Shown: positions 9,658 through 18,321, counted from the stretch's first letter. The stretch: DNA of 64,000 bases from Pelomonas sp. Root1237 (GCF_001425055.1 NZ_LMDK01000001.1:842019-906018), one strand, 5' to 3'. The notes: generated by a model not told the origin, from the letters alone. A program made the numbers and translations.

Positions 9658-10424
9658 CCGCAGAGCAGCCGGCGCTCGATGCGCCCGTCATGCACATGCA
9701 CGACCTCGCCCTTGGCCAGCGGCTGCCAGGCCTCGGCATCGTCGCCCAGCGGCTCCGACGCAATCGCCCAGCCGCCCGGCTGGGGCTTGAGATAGAGGCT
9801 GGGCGGCTTGTCGTCGCTGGCCCAGCGCACGGCCCAGAGCTGCTCGCCATCGGCCAGCGCGGCCGAAAAACGCAGCGGCGTCGTGATGCCACGGGCCTGC
9901 ATCTCGTCCACCGTGTCCAGCAGCACCTGGCGCGTCGCTGCCTCCACCGTGGCGCCGGCCTTCACGCGGCCCATGATGAGCAGGAAGAGCAGCTCCGAAT
10001 CCGTCGCGCCGCGCTTCAGGTCGTAGAGCTCGTCGCTCAGCTGCGTCTCCATCACCCTGCGCAGGCGCGGGAAGTCGCCGATCTGGCCGTTGTGGATGAA
10101 GAGATAGCGGTCCAGATGAAAGGGATGGCAGTTCTGCCTGGAGACGCCGCCACCGGTCGCCGCCCGCACATGCGCCATGAAGAGATGGGAGCGCACGTTG
10201 GCGCACAGGGCCATCAGGTTGTCGTCGCTCCAGGCCGGCATCACTTCGCGATAGACGCCCGGCGTGTCGCGCTCGCCATACCAGCCGATGCCGAAGCCGT
10301 CACCATTGGTGACCGACTTGGCCTCAGAAGCCTGCAGGCTCTGGCGCACCAGCGAATGGCGCGGCTTGCAGACCAGGTCTTCCAGAAAGATCGCGTCGCC
10401 CGAGTAGGCGAGGAAACGGCACAT
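9654..10424 (-). CDS. Class II glutamine amidotransferase (YafJ-like)
   Basis: N-terminal nucleophile amidotransferase of the YafJ/EgtC-like family, 256 residues. The invariant catalytic cysteine is residue 2 (MCRFLAYSG) after removal of the initiator Met. The glutaminase blocks NGDGFGIGWYG, FMAHVRAATGGGV, NCHPFHLDRYLFIHNGQIGDF and GATDSELLFLLIMGR all match the class II fold. There is no synthetase domain, so the ammonia acceptor is unknown. E. coli YafJ is likewise a stand-alone domain of unknown substrate. It is transcribed towards the APC permease. Confidence 0.9.
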   Translation of the reverse strand: MCRFLAYSGDAIFLEDLVCKPRHSLVRQSLQASEAKSVTNGDGFGIGWYGERDTPGVYREVMPAWSDDNLMALCANVRSHLFMAHVRAATGGGVSRQNCHPFHLDRYLFIHNGQIGDFPRLRRVMETQLSDELYDLKRGATDSELLFLLIMGRVKAGATVEAATRQVLLDTVDEMQARGITTPLRFSAALADGEQLWAVRWASDDKPPSLYLKPQPGGWAIASEPLGDDAEAWQPLAKGEVVHVHDGRIERRLLCG

Positions 10425-10530
10425 CGACAGATCTCCTCAGGTCACATCATGCCTCGGCTGTATTCGGGCCGAGCGCCGGGCCGCCCCAAGCCGGCCCGCC
10501 TGTGGCTGCACGCGGCTCGATGCCGCGGGC

Positions 10531-10616
10531 GGCCTCGTCCCCGCGGGGCTGAGGCCGGACACGGTGAGTCCAGTGGACTCACCGTGCCTGCCGAAGAGCT
10601 GCGGCACTGCCGCAGC
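10531..10616. repeat. Three consecutive stem-loops between yafJ-like gene and benE
   Basis: The 270 bases between the divergent yafJ-like gene and benE hold three hairpins in a row. GGCCTC (10531-10536) pairs with GAGGCC (10551-10556) around an inner CCCC/GGGG. CACGGTGAGTCCA (10560-10572) is the exact inverse of TGGACTCACCGTG (10574-10586). GCTGCGGC (10598-10605) pairs with GCCGCAGC (10609-10616). There is no T-tract and no start or stop codon is involved. It could be a regulatory site, a dispersed repeat, or part of a structured RNA. Confidence 0.6.
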
Positions 10617-10694
10617 GCGGTCTGCAAGACCGGTCAGGCGCGCCCGCGTCCAGCGGCGCGAGCCTGGCCGAGGGGCTCAACTTATGCTGGCCGC

Positions 10695-11873
10695 ATGACA
10701 CGCTTGCTGCAAGACTTTTCGCCCTCGACCGTCGTTGCCGGCTTCGTCGCGGTGCTGGTGGGCTACACCAGCTCGGTGGCCATCATCTTCCAGGCCACCG
10801 TGGCACTGGGCGCCACGCAGGCCCAGACCGCCTCCTGGCTGTGGGCCCTGGGCCTGGGCATGGGCGTCACCAGCATCGCCTTGAGCTTGTGGACCCGCCA
10901 GCCCGTGCTGACGGCATGGTCCACACCGGGCGCCGCCCTGCTCGCGTCCACCTCGGGCCTGGACATGCCCGAGGCGGTCGGCGCCTTCATCGTCTGCGGC
11001 CTGCTCATTGCCTGGGCCGGCGCCAGTGGCTGGTTCGAGAGGCTGATGGACCGCATCCCCGTGGCCGTCGCCTCGGCGCTGCTGGCCGGCGTGCTGGCCC
11101 GTTTCGGCCTGGACGCGGTGACCAGCGCCAAGACCGCGCCGGAGCTCGTCCTGGCGATGGCCGCCGCCTATCTGCTGGGGCGGCGCCTGTGGCCGCGCTA
11201 TGCCGTGCCCGGCGTGCTGATCGCCGGCGTCATCGTCGCCCTGGTCCAGGGTCGGCTCAGCTTCCTCGGCATCGACACGGGTCAGATCTTCGTCATGCCG
11301 GTCTGGACCGCGCCCGAGTTCACCTGGCATGCCGCGATCGGCGTGGCCCTGCCGCTGTTCATCGTCACCATGGCCTCGCAGAACCTGCCCGGTGTCGCGG
11401 CCCAGCGGGCCAGTGGCTATGCAACGCCGGTGTCCGCCTCCATTGCCGTGACCGGCGCGGCGACGACGCTGCTGGCGCCCTTCGGCGGCTATGCCTTCAA
11501 CCTGGCCGCCATCACGGCCGCCATCTGCATGGGCCGTGAGGCGCATGAGGACCCGGCACGGCGCTACACGGCGTCCATCGCCGCGGGCCTGTTCTATGTC
11601 CTCGTCGGCCTGGCGGGCGGCGCCGTCGCCATGCTGCTGGCCGCCTTCTCGCGCGAACTCGTCGCGGCGATCGCCGGCCTGGCCCTGCTGGGCACTATCG
11701 CCGGCGCGCTCGCCACGTCGCTGAAGGACGAGGGCCACCGCGACGCGGCCATCCTGACCTTCCTGGTCTGCCTGTCCGGCATCAGCGTCTTCGGCATCGG
11801 CGCGGCCTTCTGGGGTGTGGTGGCGGGCGGCATCGCGACGCTCGCCGCGACCTTCCGCCGCACTCGGCCTTAG
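10695..11873 (+). CDS. benE: Benzoate/H+ symporter family protein BenE
   Basis: Inner-membrane transporter of the BenE family, 392 residues, with about twelve hydrophobic segments. Conserved features are the opening FSPSTVVAGFVAVLVGYTSS, the QAQTASWLWALGLGMG loop, TAWSTPGAALL, and MASQNLPGVAAQRASGY in the second half. BenE members import benzoate or related aromatic acids with protons, but no benzoate catabolic gene is visible nearby, so the substrate is inferred only from the family. The ATG at 10695 begins the family N-terminus; the frame is open well upstream but reads there as non-coding. gshB starts 58 bases downstream. Confidence 0.88.
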   Translation: MTRLLQDFSPSTVVAGFVAVLVGYTSSVAIIFQATVALGATQAQTASWLWALGLGMGVTSIALSLWTRQPVLTAWSTPGAALLASTSGLDMPEAVGAFIVCGLLIAWAGASGWFERLMDRIPVAVASALLAGVLARFGLDAVTSAKTAPELVLAMAAAYLLGRRLWPRYAVPGVLIAGVIVALVQGRLSFLGIDTGQIFVMPVWTAPEFTWHAAIGVALPLFIVTMASQNLPGVAAQRASGYATPVSASIAVTGAATTLLAPFGGYAFNLAAITAAICMGREAHEDPARRYTASIAAGLFYVLVGLAGGAVAMLLAAFSRELVAAIAGLALLGTIAGALATSLKDEGHRDAAILTFLVCLSGISVFGIGAAFWGVVAGGIATLAATFRRTRP

Positions 11874-11891
11874 GTGGGCGAGGCGGCCGGC

Positions 11892-11920
11892 CCTGTGCAA
11901 CACTGGCCGGATTGCACAGG
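11892..11920 (+). promoter_or_regulatory. Hairpin in the gshB leader
   Basis: CCTGTGCAA (11892-11900) pairs perfectly with TTGCACAGG (11912-11920), leaving an 11-base loop. It begins 18 bases after the benE stop and ends 11 bases before the gshB ATG, covering the place where a ribosome-binding site would be. It may terminate benE or control gshB translation; the sequence does not choose between these. Confidence 0.5.
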
Positions 11921-11931
11921 CCCCCTCGATC

Positions 11932-12879
11932 ATGAAGCTGCTCTTCGTTGCCGACCCCCTCGATACCTTCAAGACCTACAAGGACTCCACCTTCGCCATG
12001 ATGCGCGAGGCCGCCCGGCGCGGCCACAGCATCGTCGCCTGCGAGGCCAGCCAGCTCGTCTGGCTGCGCGGCGGCCGCGTCACGGCGCGCGGCGCGCTGG
12101 AGATCTCGCTGACGGGCGATGCCGATGCCTGGTACACCGTCACGTCGACCGGTGATGTCGCCCTGGCCGACGTCGATGCCGTGCTGATGCGCAAGGACCC
12201 GCCCTTTGACAGCGAGTTCTTCTACGCCACCCACCTGCTCAGCCAGGCCGAGCGAGAGGGCGCCCGCGTTTTCAACCGGGCCAGCGCCCTGCGCGAGCAC
12301 CCCGAGAAGCTGGCCATCCTCGAGTTCCCGCAGTTCATCTCGCCCACCCTGGTCACGCGCGACCCGGCCGAGATCCGCGCCTTCCATGCCGAGCAGCGCG
12401 ACATCATCTTGAAGCCCCTGGACGGCATGGGCGGCATGGGCATCTTCCGCGTCAAGGAAGATGGCCTGAACCTTGGCAGCATCATCGAGACGCTGAACAA
12501 GGACGGCACGCAGACGGTCATGGTGCAGCGTTTCATCCCGGCCATCACGGAGGGCGACAAGCGCATCCTCATCATTGGAGGCAAGCCGGTGCCGCATTGC
12601 CTGGCGCGCATCCCGCAGGGCAACGAGGTGCGCGGCAACCTGGCCGCCGGCGGCAAGGGCGTGGCCCGACCGCTGACCGCTCGCGACCGCAAGATCGCCG
12701 AATACCTCGGCCCCATCCTGGCTGCACGCGGCCTGTTGCTGGTGGGCCTGGACGTCATCGGCGAGAACGTCACCGAGATCAACGTGACCAGCCCGACCTG
12801 CTTCCAGGAGATCACGGACCAAAGCGGCTTCGACGTGGCCAAGATGTTCGTCGATGCGTTGGAAGAGGCCATGGCATGA
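11932..12879 (+). CDS. gshB: Glutathione synthase
   Basis: Second step of glutathione synthesis: ATP-dependent addition of glycine to gamma-glutamylcysteine in the cytosol. The 315-residue protein has the GshB N-terminal domain with LMRKDPPFDSEFFYATHLL (about residues 83-102). The ATP-grasp domain follows with DIILKPLDGMGGMGIFRV, a KRILIIGGKPVPHCLARIP block and the metal/ATP end VTEINVTSPTCFQEI. The ATG at 11932 gives the standard MKLLFVADPLDTFKTYKDS opening. The stop overlaps the next gene by ATGA, so the DUF885 gene is probably co-translated. Confidence 0.96.
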   Translation: MKLLFVADPLDTFKTYKDSTFAMMREAARRGHSIVACEASQLVWLRGGRVTARGALEISLTGDADAWYTVTSTGDVALADVDAVLMRKDPPFDSEFFYATHLLSQAEREGARVFNRASALREHPEKLAILEFPQFISPTLVTRDPAEIRAFHAEQRDIILKPLDGMGGMGIFRVKEDGLNLGSIIETLNKDGTQTVMVQRFIPAITEGDKRILIIGGKPVPHCLARIPQGNEVRGNLAAGGKGVARPLTARDRKIAEYLGPILAARGLLLVGLDVIGENVTEINVTSPTCFQEITDQSGFDVAKMFVDALEEAMA

Positions 12880-14570
12880 GGCGCCGTGACTTCACCGCCT
12901 TCGGCCTGTCGGCCGTTGCGTTGCCGGCATTCGCCCAGGATGCGGGCTTCGGCAAGCTGACCGACAAGTTCCTAGAGGCACTGTGGCGCCAGGACCCCGA
13001 TGCCGCCGTGGCCGCCGGGCGCTTCGAGTTCGCCCAGCAAGTCACTCTGCCGAGCAACGCCCAGCGCGAGCGCATGCGGGCCTTCCTGACGCAGTGGCAG
13101 GCCGAGTTCGAGCGCCAACCCGAGGCGGCGCTGAACACCAGCCAGCGTATGGATCGCGCGGTATTGATTGCCAAGATCCAGAGCGACCTCTGGCGACTGG
13201 ACACGCTGCGCGAATGGTCCTGGAACCCTGCCGAGCACAACCCCGCGGCGCCGCTGGACCTGCTGCTCAACACCGACTACGCCCCGCTGGCCGCCCGCCT
13301 GGCGGCGCTGAAGCCGCGCATCGCAGCACTGCCTGCTTACTACCGCGCGGCGCGAACCAGCCTGGCCGGCGTCACGCGCGAGCACACTGAGCTGGCCATC
13401 CAGCAGGCACCGGGCGTGCTCAGCGTGCTCGACGACATTGCCAAGCGTGCGGCCGAAGCGGGCCAGGCCGTGGCCTTCAAAGCGCCGTTGAACCAGGCCC
13501 GCGCCGCGGTGAGCAGCTATGTGGGCCATCTGAAGCAACTGCTGCCTACGGCACGGCGGCCCTTCCGCCTCGGCGCGACGCTGTACGAGCCCAAGTTCGC
13601 CCACGACATCCAGTCCGCCCGCACGGCGCGCGAAACCTATGAGCTGGCCCAGCAACGCCGCGAGGAGGTGTTGGCCAGCATGCAGACTCAGGCGGCCGCG
13701 CTGTGGCCCACCGTCATCGGCAGCGAGGCGCCGCCCACCGACCGCTTTGCACTGATCGGCCGCGTTATCGCCAAGCTCAGCGAACGCCACGTCGCCCGCG
13801 AGCGCTTCGTCGACGAGATCCGTGCCCAGATCCCGCAGCTCGAAGCCTGGGTGCGCGAGCACGACCTGCTGAGCCAGGACGCCAGCAAACCCCTGGCTGT
13901 GCGCGAGACGCCCGAATACCAGCGCGGCGTGGCCGGCGCCAGCATCGAGGCGCCCGGCGCCTACCGGCCCCAGGACCGTACCTACTACAACGTCACGCCG
14001 CTGGACGACCTCACACCTGCCGAGGCCGAGAGCTCACTGCGCGAATACAACCACTGGATCCTGCAGATCCTGAACATCCACGAGGCCATCCCTGGCCACT
14101 ACACCCAGCTCGTGCACGCCAACCGCGCGCCGAGCAAGGTCAAAGCCCTGTTCGGCAACGGTGCGATGGTGGAAGGCTGGGCCGTCTACGGCGAGCGCAT
14201 GATGATCGAGAGCGGCTACGGCGCCTCGCCCGAAATGACGCTGATGTACGGCAAATGGCATCTGCGCTCGGTCACCAACACCGTGCTCGACTACAGCGTG
14301 CACGTGCTCGGCATGAGTGAGGCCGACGCGCTGGACCTGCTGACGCGCCAGGCCTTCCAGACCGAACGCGAGGCCAAGGAAAAGTGGCGCCGCGTGCAAC
14401 TGAGCTCGGTGCAGCTGACCAGCTATTTCAGCGGCTACAGCGAAATCTTTGCGCTGCGCGAGGCCTTGAAAGCCAAGCCAGGCTTCAACCTCAAGGCCTT
14501 CCACGAGCAGTTCCTGAGCTATGGCAATGCGCCCGTGCGCCTCATCGCGGCGGACATGCTCAAAGCGTGA
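12876..14570 (+). CDS. DUF885 family exported protein, probable metallopeptidase
   Basis: A 564-residue DUF885 member. It opens with an export signal MRRRDFTAFGLSAVALPAFAQ; the arginines followed by a hydrophobic stretch make Tat export plausible. The family's metal-binding block HEAIPGH lies at residues 402-408 and is followed by GAMVEGWAVYGERMM, in which the Glu residues are conserved. The C-terminal block EIFALREALKAKPGFNLKAFHEQFLSYGNAPVRLI is also typical. DUF885 proteins resemble zinc peptidases of the M32/M3-like fold, but substrates are generally unknown. The start overlaps gshB by four bases. The last 11 bases overlap the convergent phosphoesterase gene. Confidence 0.9.
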   Translation: MRRRDFTAFGLSAVALPAFAQDAGFGKLTDKFLEALWRQDPDAAVAAGRFEFAQQVTLPSNAQRERMRAFLTQWQAEFERQPEAALNTSQRMDRAVLIAKIQSDLWRLDTLREWSWNPAEHNPAAPLDLLLNTDYAPLAARLAALKPRIAALPAYYRAARTSLAGVTREHTELAIQQAPGVLSVLDDIAKRAAEAGQAVAFKAPLNQARAAVSSYVGHLKQLLPTARRPFRLGATLYEPKFAHDIQSARTARETYELAQQRREEVLASMQTQAAALWPTVIGSEAPPTDRFALIGRVIAKLSERHVARERFVDEIRAQIPQLEAWVREHDLLSQDASKPLAVRETPEYQRGVAGASIEAPGAYRPQDRTYYNVTPLDDLTPAEAESSLREYNHWILQILNIHEAIPGHYTQLVHANRAPSKVKALFGNGAMVEGWAVYGERMMIESGYGASPEMTLMYGKWHLRSVTNTVLDYSVHVLGMSEADALDLLTRQAFQTEREAKEKWRRVQLSSVQLTSYFSGYSEIFALREALKAKPGFNLKAFHEQFLSYGNAPVRLIAADMLKA

Positions 14571-16473
14571 AGTGATCGTGCACCCGCGGCGCCGTTGCCG
14601 CGGGGTCGTCGTTGCGCCAAACCGGCCCCGGCGTGCCCGCACGCCGCCAGCGCCGCGGCACGCGGTCGATGGCAATGAAGAAGGCCTGCATGCTGCCGTC
14701 CGGCGTGATGCGAAAGCGCAAAAAGCCCTTGTGGTCCTGTCCGTCCAGGGCTGAGTAGGCGTTGTTGGTCAGCAGGCCCAGCCGGCACATCAGCGCCAGA
14801 TAGCCGCCAAACAGCGCCGAGCCCAGCACGGCGCCGCCGATGAACACGCCCACGCCGACGAGCAGCGAATGCAGGATCAGCCCCAGCCACTGGTCGCGGC
14901 TGCCCAGGCCCGCCCACAGGCTGACGGCCTGGTGCATGAAGAACTCCAGGCTGAACACCGCCAGCACGTGCACGCCCGCATGCACGGCACCCATGCCCCA
15001 GGTGACGGCCCAGCGCTTCGTGCGACCGTCGTCGGGTGACAGCTCGTCCACGGCCTCGCGGCCCATGGTCATGCAGCCGAACGCCATCAGCCCGTTGATC
15101 AGAAAGCCCAGCGGGCTGAACACCATCGCCTTGAGCCATAGCGCCAGCACGGCCAGGTAGTCGCCCGGCCCGTAGGCCCACAGCGGCTGGAAACCATCGG
15201 CCCGGAACGACCAGGAGAAGGGGCTGGAGTTCAGGTAGGCGTTGAACCAGTACAGCGCGCCCAGCAGCAGCGCAAAGCCCACGTTGCCGTTGCCGCCCTC
15301 CCGACGCGGCAGGAAGGCGAACAGATTGCGCCAGGCCCGCCCCTGCGACGCTTCGGCCGCCGGGTAGACGGTGGCTTCCTTGCGCTCGAAATGCACACCC
15401 CGGGCGCGCCGGCCCGTCAGGCCGACCTTGAGGGCGGGCGTCTCGGTGCGTGGCTCGGGCGGGATGCAGTCCTCGGTGTCGAAGGCCTGCAGCCGCACGG
15501 GCCGTGTGGTCGCCCTGGTGTGCGTCGGGTGGGTGAAGGCGCCGCCGCAGCCGCAGGTGACGAGGCGGCCGTCTCGGGCCAGATCTTGGGAGTCCCAACG
15601 CATGTAGTGGTGCAGGTCGCCGGCCAGGCGCAGCCGGATGCGGCCGCGCAGCAGGCCCTCCAGGCGCTGGTAGCGCTTGGGGTGGCTCTCATCGGCGCCG
15701 TCGCCGATGGGCCGTGTCCAGTAGGGCTCGGGGTAGATGAGGATGACCTTGTCGCCCGGGCCGATGACGGCCGGCTTGCCATGGCCGCCGATGGCCAGGG
15801 TCTCGAACTGCTCGTACTGGTCGCGATCGATGTCGCGCGTCAGTGCAAAGTCCAGGGCCAGGGCCCACCAGCCGCCCGGCAGCTTGACGCAGAAATAGGA
15901 CTGGCGCTGCGGGATGTCGGCGCCCAGCAGCGGTGCCGAGTCGTAGCCGCGCACGAAGTAACGGCTGAAGGTCGAGGCCGAGTCCATCCAGTCGTGGTTC
16001 TGCGGCACGGCCGCCAGCGTCAGTCGCCGGCCGCGCACCAGGGTGTCGGCGAAGTCGTTGCGCACCGCTTCGAACATCTCGACGAAGCGGTAGCGGTAGT
16101 CCTCGGTGCTGGCAGCCGGGTAGGCGAGGTCGCCACCGAAGAGCAGCAGCTGGCCTCTTGGGAGTGTCTGCAGGGTCTCGCCGTCGAGCGCCAGCTCGGG
16201 CGCCAGCGCGGCGCTCGCCACCGCATAGCTGGCGTTGCCGCCGTCGCCGGTGTCGGCGATGAAATCAAACCAGAACGTACCGTCGGCCTCGGGCTGGCTG
16301 CGGTCGATGACCACCAGCGGTTGCGGCTGGGCCTCGCGGCCGTCGCGGTTGCGCAGCTGGTCCAGTGACGACAGCACCTGGTTGGCGGCAGTCCACAGCA
16401 CGCTGGGTTGGTACCAGGCGACCGGATGGCGTTCGTGGGGTGGAACGGAGCGGCCGAGCTTGGGTGAAGGCAT
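14560..16473 (-). CDS. Metallophosphoesterase with C-terminal membrane domain
   Basis: Calcineurin/purple-acid-phosphatase-like hydrolase of 637 residues. Metal-binding blocks are readable in order: FIADTGDGG (71-79), GGDLAYPAA (113-121), a VPQNHDWMD block at 156-164 in which the usual GNHD/E glycine is glutamine, and LAGDLHHYMRWD (283-294). After about residue 375 the protein becomes membrane-embedded, with roughly five hydrophobic segments (about 390-410, 430-460, 490-520, 530-570), then a short hydrophilic tail. No signal peptide is seen. The natural substrate is unknown. It lies downstream of the monooxygenase gene on the same strand, 33 bases apart. Confidence 0.82.
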   Translation of the reverse strand: MPSPKLGRSVPPHERHPVAWYQPSVLWTAANQVLSSLDQLRNRDGREAQPQPLVVIDRSQPEADGTFWFDFIADTGDGGNASYAVASAALAPELALDGETLQTLPRGQLLLFGGDLAYPAASTEDYRYRFVEMFEAVRNDFADTLVRGRRLTLAAVPQNHDWMDSASTFSRYFVRGYDSAPLLGADIPQRQSYFCVKLPGGWWALALDFALTRDIDRDQYEQFETLAIGGHGKPAVIGPGDKVILIYPEPYWTRPIGDGADESHPKRYQRLEGLLRGRIRLRLAGDLHHYMRWDSQDLARDGRLVTCGCGGAFTHPTHTRATTRPVRLQAFDTEDCIPPEPRTETPALKVGLTGRRARGVHFERKEATVYPAAEASQGRAWRNLFAFLPRREGGNGNVGFALLLGALYWFNAYLNSSPFSWSFRADGFQPLWAYGPGDYLAVLALWLKAMVFSPLGFLINGLMAFGCMTMGREAVDELSPDDGRTKRWAVTWGMGAVHAGVHVLAVFSLEFFMHQAVSLWAGLGSRDQWLGLILHSLLVGVGVFIGGAVLGSALFGGYLALMCRLGLLTNNAYSALDGQDHKGFLRFRITPDGSMQAFFIAIDRVPRRWRRAGTPGPVWRNDDPAATAPRVHDHFTL

Positions 16474-16506
16474 GGGGCGCGATGATCCTCGCGGCCCCGG
16501 CGGGGA

Positions 16507-17730
16507 TCAAGGGGCGCGTGTGCGATGCCCCGCAGCCGCCTTGTACGCATTGATCTCGGCCGCCACCTCGGCGGGGTCGATGACGTCCGCCAGCCGGGCG
16601 AAGCCCTCCGGTGCCAGGGCCTCCACGCGGTCGAGGATGGCGTCCAGCCCTTCGCGGCGGTTCATCTCGACGATGCGGGCGCACATCGGCCGCCGTTCGT
16701 TCTCGTAGGCGGCCAGCGCCGTGTCGAGGTCGGCGCGCGCGCTCAGGGCCTCGGCCAGCGCCTTGGCATCCATGATGGCCTGGGTCGCGCCGTTGGAGCC
16801 GATCGGCACCATCGGGTGGGCTGCGTCACCCAGCAGCGTCGAGCGGCCGAGCTGCCAGCGTGGCAGCGGATCGCGATCCACCATGGGCCATTCCAGCATC
16901 TGCTCGGCGCGGCTGATGAGGCCAGGCACGTCCAGCCAGTCGAAGTGCCAGTGACCAAAGGTGGGCAGCAGGTCGTCGAGATTGCCGGCGCGGCTCCAGT
17001 CGGCGCGATCGGGGGCGGTCAGGCCGGGCGTGGGCTCCTGCACGCGGCGGTCGGCGATCCAGTTGATGAGCTGCAGCCCGTCGGCCCGCGGTGCGCCAAT
17101 CGGGTAGACGACGAACTTGGCCTGGCTGTGGCCGGCCTGCACCATGGTGCGGCCGTCCAGGAAGGGCGGCGCCCAGGTCGTGCCACGCCACATCATGACG
17201 CCGCGCCAACAGGGCGCACCTTCGTCGGGTGCGAGGCGGCGGCGCAGGGCGGAGTGGATGCCGTCGGCGCCAATGACGAGATCGGCCGCCTGCTCGCGCG
17301 GGCCGTCCACGGTTGCGATCTCGGCAATGGCGCGGTCGCCTTCATCGCGCACGTTGACGACGCGCTGGCCGTCGAGCACCGTGACCTTGGCCGAGGCTTC
17401 GGCCCAGAGCCGCATCTGCAGCTCACCGCGATGGATGCTGAACTGCGGATGGCTGTAGCCGCCCTCCAGGCCGCGCGGGTCGCGGTAGATGGCCTGGCCG
17501 TGCTTGTTGGCGAAGACGAGGGCCGAGGTCTCGACGGCCATGCCGCGCAGCGCCGGCAGCAGGCCCAATTCGTCCAGCACGGCGACCGCATGCGGCAGCA
17601 GATTGATGCCCACGCCCAGCGGTTTAGGTTCCCGCACCGACTCCAGCACCGTCACGGCGTGGCCGCGTGCGTGCAGGGCCAGCGCGGCCGTCAGCCCGCC
17701 GATGCCACCGCCTGCGATCAGGATCTTCAT
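16507..17730 (-). CDS. FAD-dependent monooxygenase (salicylate hydroxylase-like)
   Basis: Class A flavoprotein monooxygenase, 407 residues, probably hydroxylating an aromatic or related small acid with NAD(P)H and oxygen. The Rossmann FAD site is MKILIAGGGIGGLTAALALH at the N-terminus. The second motif is DLVIGADGIHSALRRRL near residue 160. The FAD-ribityl motif LLGDAAHPMVPIGSNGATQAIMDA is near 300. It is divergent from a MarR regulator and a Bug-type solute receptor, which together suggest a regulated catabolic function for an organic acid. The exact substrate is not deducible. Confidence 0.9.
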   Translation of the reverse strand: MKILIAGGGIGGLTAALALHARGHAVTVLESVREPKPLGVGINLLPHAVAVLDELGLLPALRGMAVETSALVFANKHGQAIYRDPRGLEGGYSHPQFSIHRGELQMRLWAEASAKVTVLDGQRVVNVRDEGDRAIAEIATVDGPREQAADLVIGADGIHSALRRRLAPDEGAPCWRGVMMWRGTTWAPPFLDGRTMVQAGHSQAKFVVYPIGAPRADGLQLINWIADRRVQEPTPGLTAPDRADWSRAGNLDDLLPTFGHWHFDWLDVPGLISRAEQMLEWPMVDRDPLPRWQLGRSTLLGDAAHPMVPIGSNGATQAIMDAKALAEALSARADLDTALAAYENERRPMCARIVEMNRREGLDAILDRVEALAPEGFARLADVIDPAEVAAEINAYKAAAGHRTRAP

Positions 17731-17733
17731 GAG

Positions 17734-17776
17734 CTCAGGTTAACTCAGGGTAAGCGAGATAGTTGCAGTGAGCAAC
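17734..17776. promoter_or_regulatory. Candidate MarR operator between monooxygenase and marR genes
   Basis: The short divergent promoter region carries a tandem direct repeat, CTCAGGTTAA (17734-17743) next to CTCAGGGTAA (17744-17753), one mismatch. It is followed by an inverted repeat GTTGC-AGTGA-GCAAC (17762-17776). The region is noticeably more A/T-rich than its surroundings. MarR regulators usually bind a palindrome in their own divergent promoter, so the inverted repeat is a reasonable operator candidate; this is inference. Confidence 0.5.
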
Positions 17777-17839
17777 AAAAACTAAGCTGGATTGGTGAGC
17801 ACGCCCGACGGCCCCAGCGCCATTCCTCCCGAAGGCCCG

Positions 17840-18298
17840 ATGTTGCCTGTTCCCGGGCTGGATTACGGCCTGCTGGACGGCTTGCTGGGCTATGCGCTGC
17901 GGCGCGCGCAGAACGCGCTCTACCTGGACTTCTACCGCGCCACCGCCGAGTGGGACATCAGCCCGCCGCGCTTTGCCGCCCTGGTGCTGATCGCACGCAA
18001 CCCCGGCCTGCGCCAGGGGCTGCTCGGCCAGGCCATGGGCCTGCACCGCAGCGGCGCGCTGCGCCTGACCGACTGGCTCAACGCCCAGGGCTGGGTCGAG
18101 CGCCGCGACGCGCCCGACGACGCGCGCAGCTGGGGCCTGCATCTGACGCCGGCCGGCAAAAGACTGCTGGCCAAGCTTGAAGCCGCCGTCGCCGAGCATG
18201 ACCGTGCACTGGTCCGGGCCCTGGGCGACCAGGGGCCTGCACTGCAAACGGCCCTGGAGCGCCTCGCCCGCGTTGCCACTGCAGCGCCTATCAACTGA
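17840..18298 (+). CDS. MarR-family transcriptional regulator
   Basis: Winged-helix regulator of about 152 residues. The recognizable core includes ISPPRFAALVLIARNPGLRQGLLGQAMGLHRSGALRLTDWL (helix-turn-helix) followed by the wing GWVERRDAPDDARSWGLHLTPAGKRLL, the MarR signature. I prefer ATG 17840 because GAAGG precedes it at a suitable distance. In-frame TTG 17792 and GTG 17795 would add 15-16 residues. It is divergent from the FAD monooxygenase and 23 bases upstream of the Bug receptor gene, and probably controls both in response to an aromatic or organic acid. Confidence 0.88.
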   Translation: MLPVPGLDYGLLDGLLGYALRRAQNALYLDFYRATAEWDISPPRFAALVLIARNPGLRQGLLGQAMGLHRSGALRLTDWLNAQGWVERRDAPDDARSWGLHLTPAGKRLLAKLEAAVAEHDRALVRALGDQGPALQTALERLARVATAAPIN

Positions 18299-18321
18299 CA
18301 ACACGACCGGAGACAAGAGAA

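Noticed and set aside
9282..10694. Upstream in-frame extension of benE covering the amidotransferase gene
   Set aside because: The extension has no BenE character and lies opposite a gene with complete glutaminase motifs; benE starts at 10695 with its conserved N-terminus.
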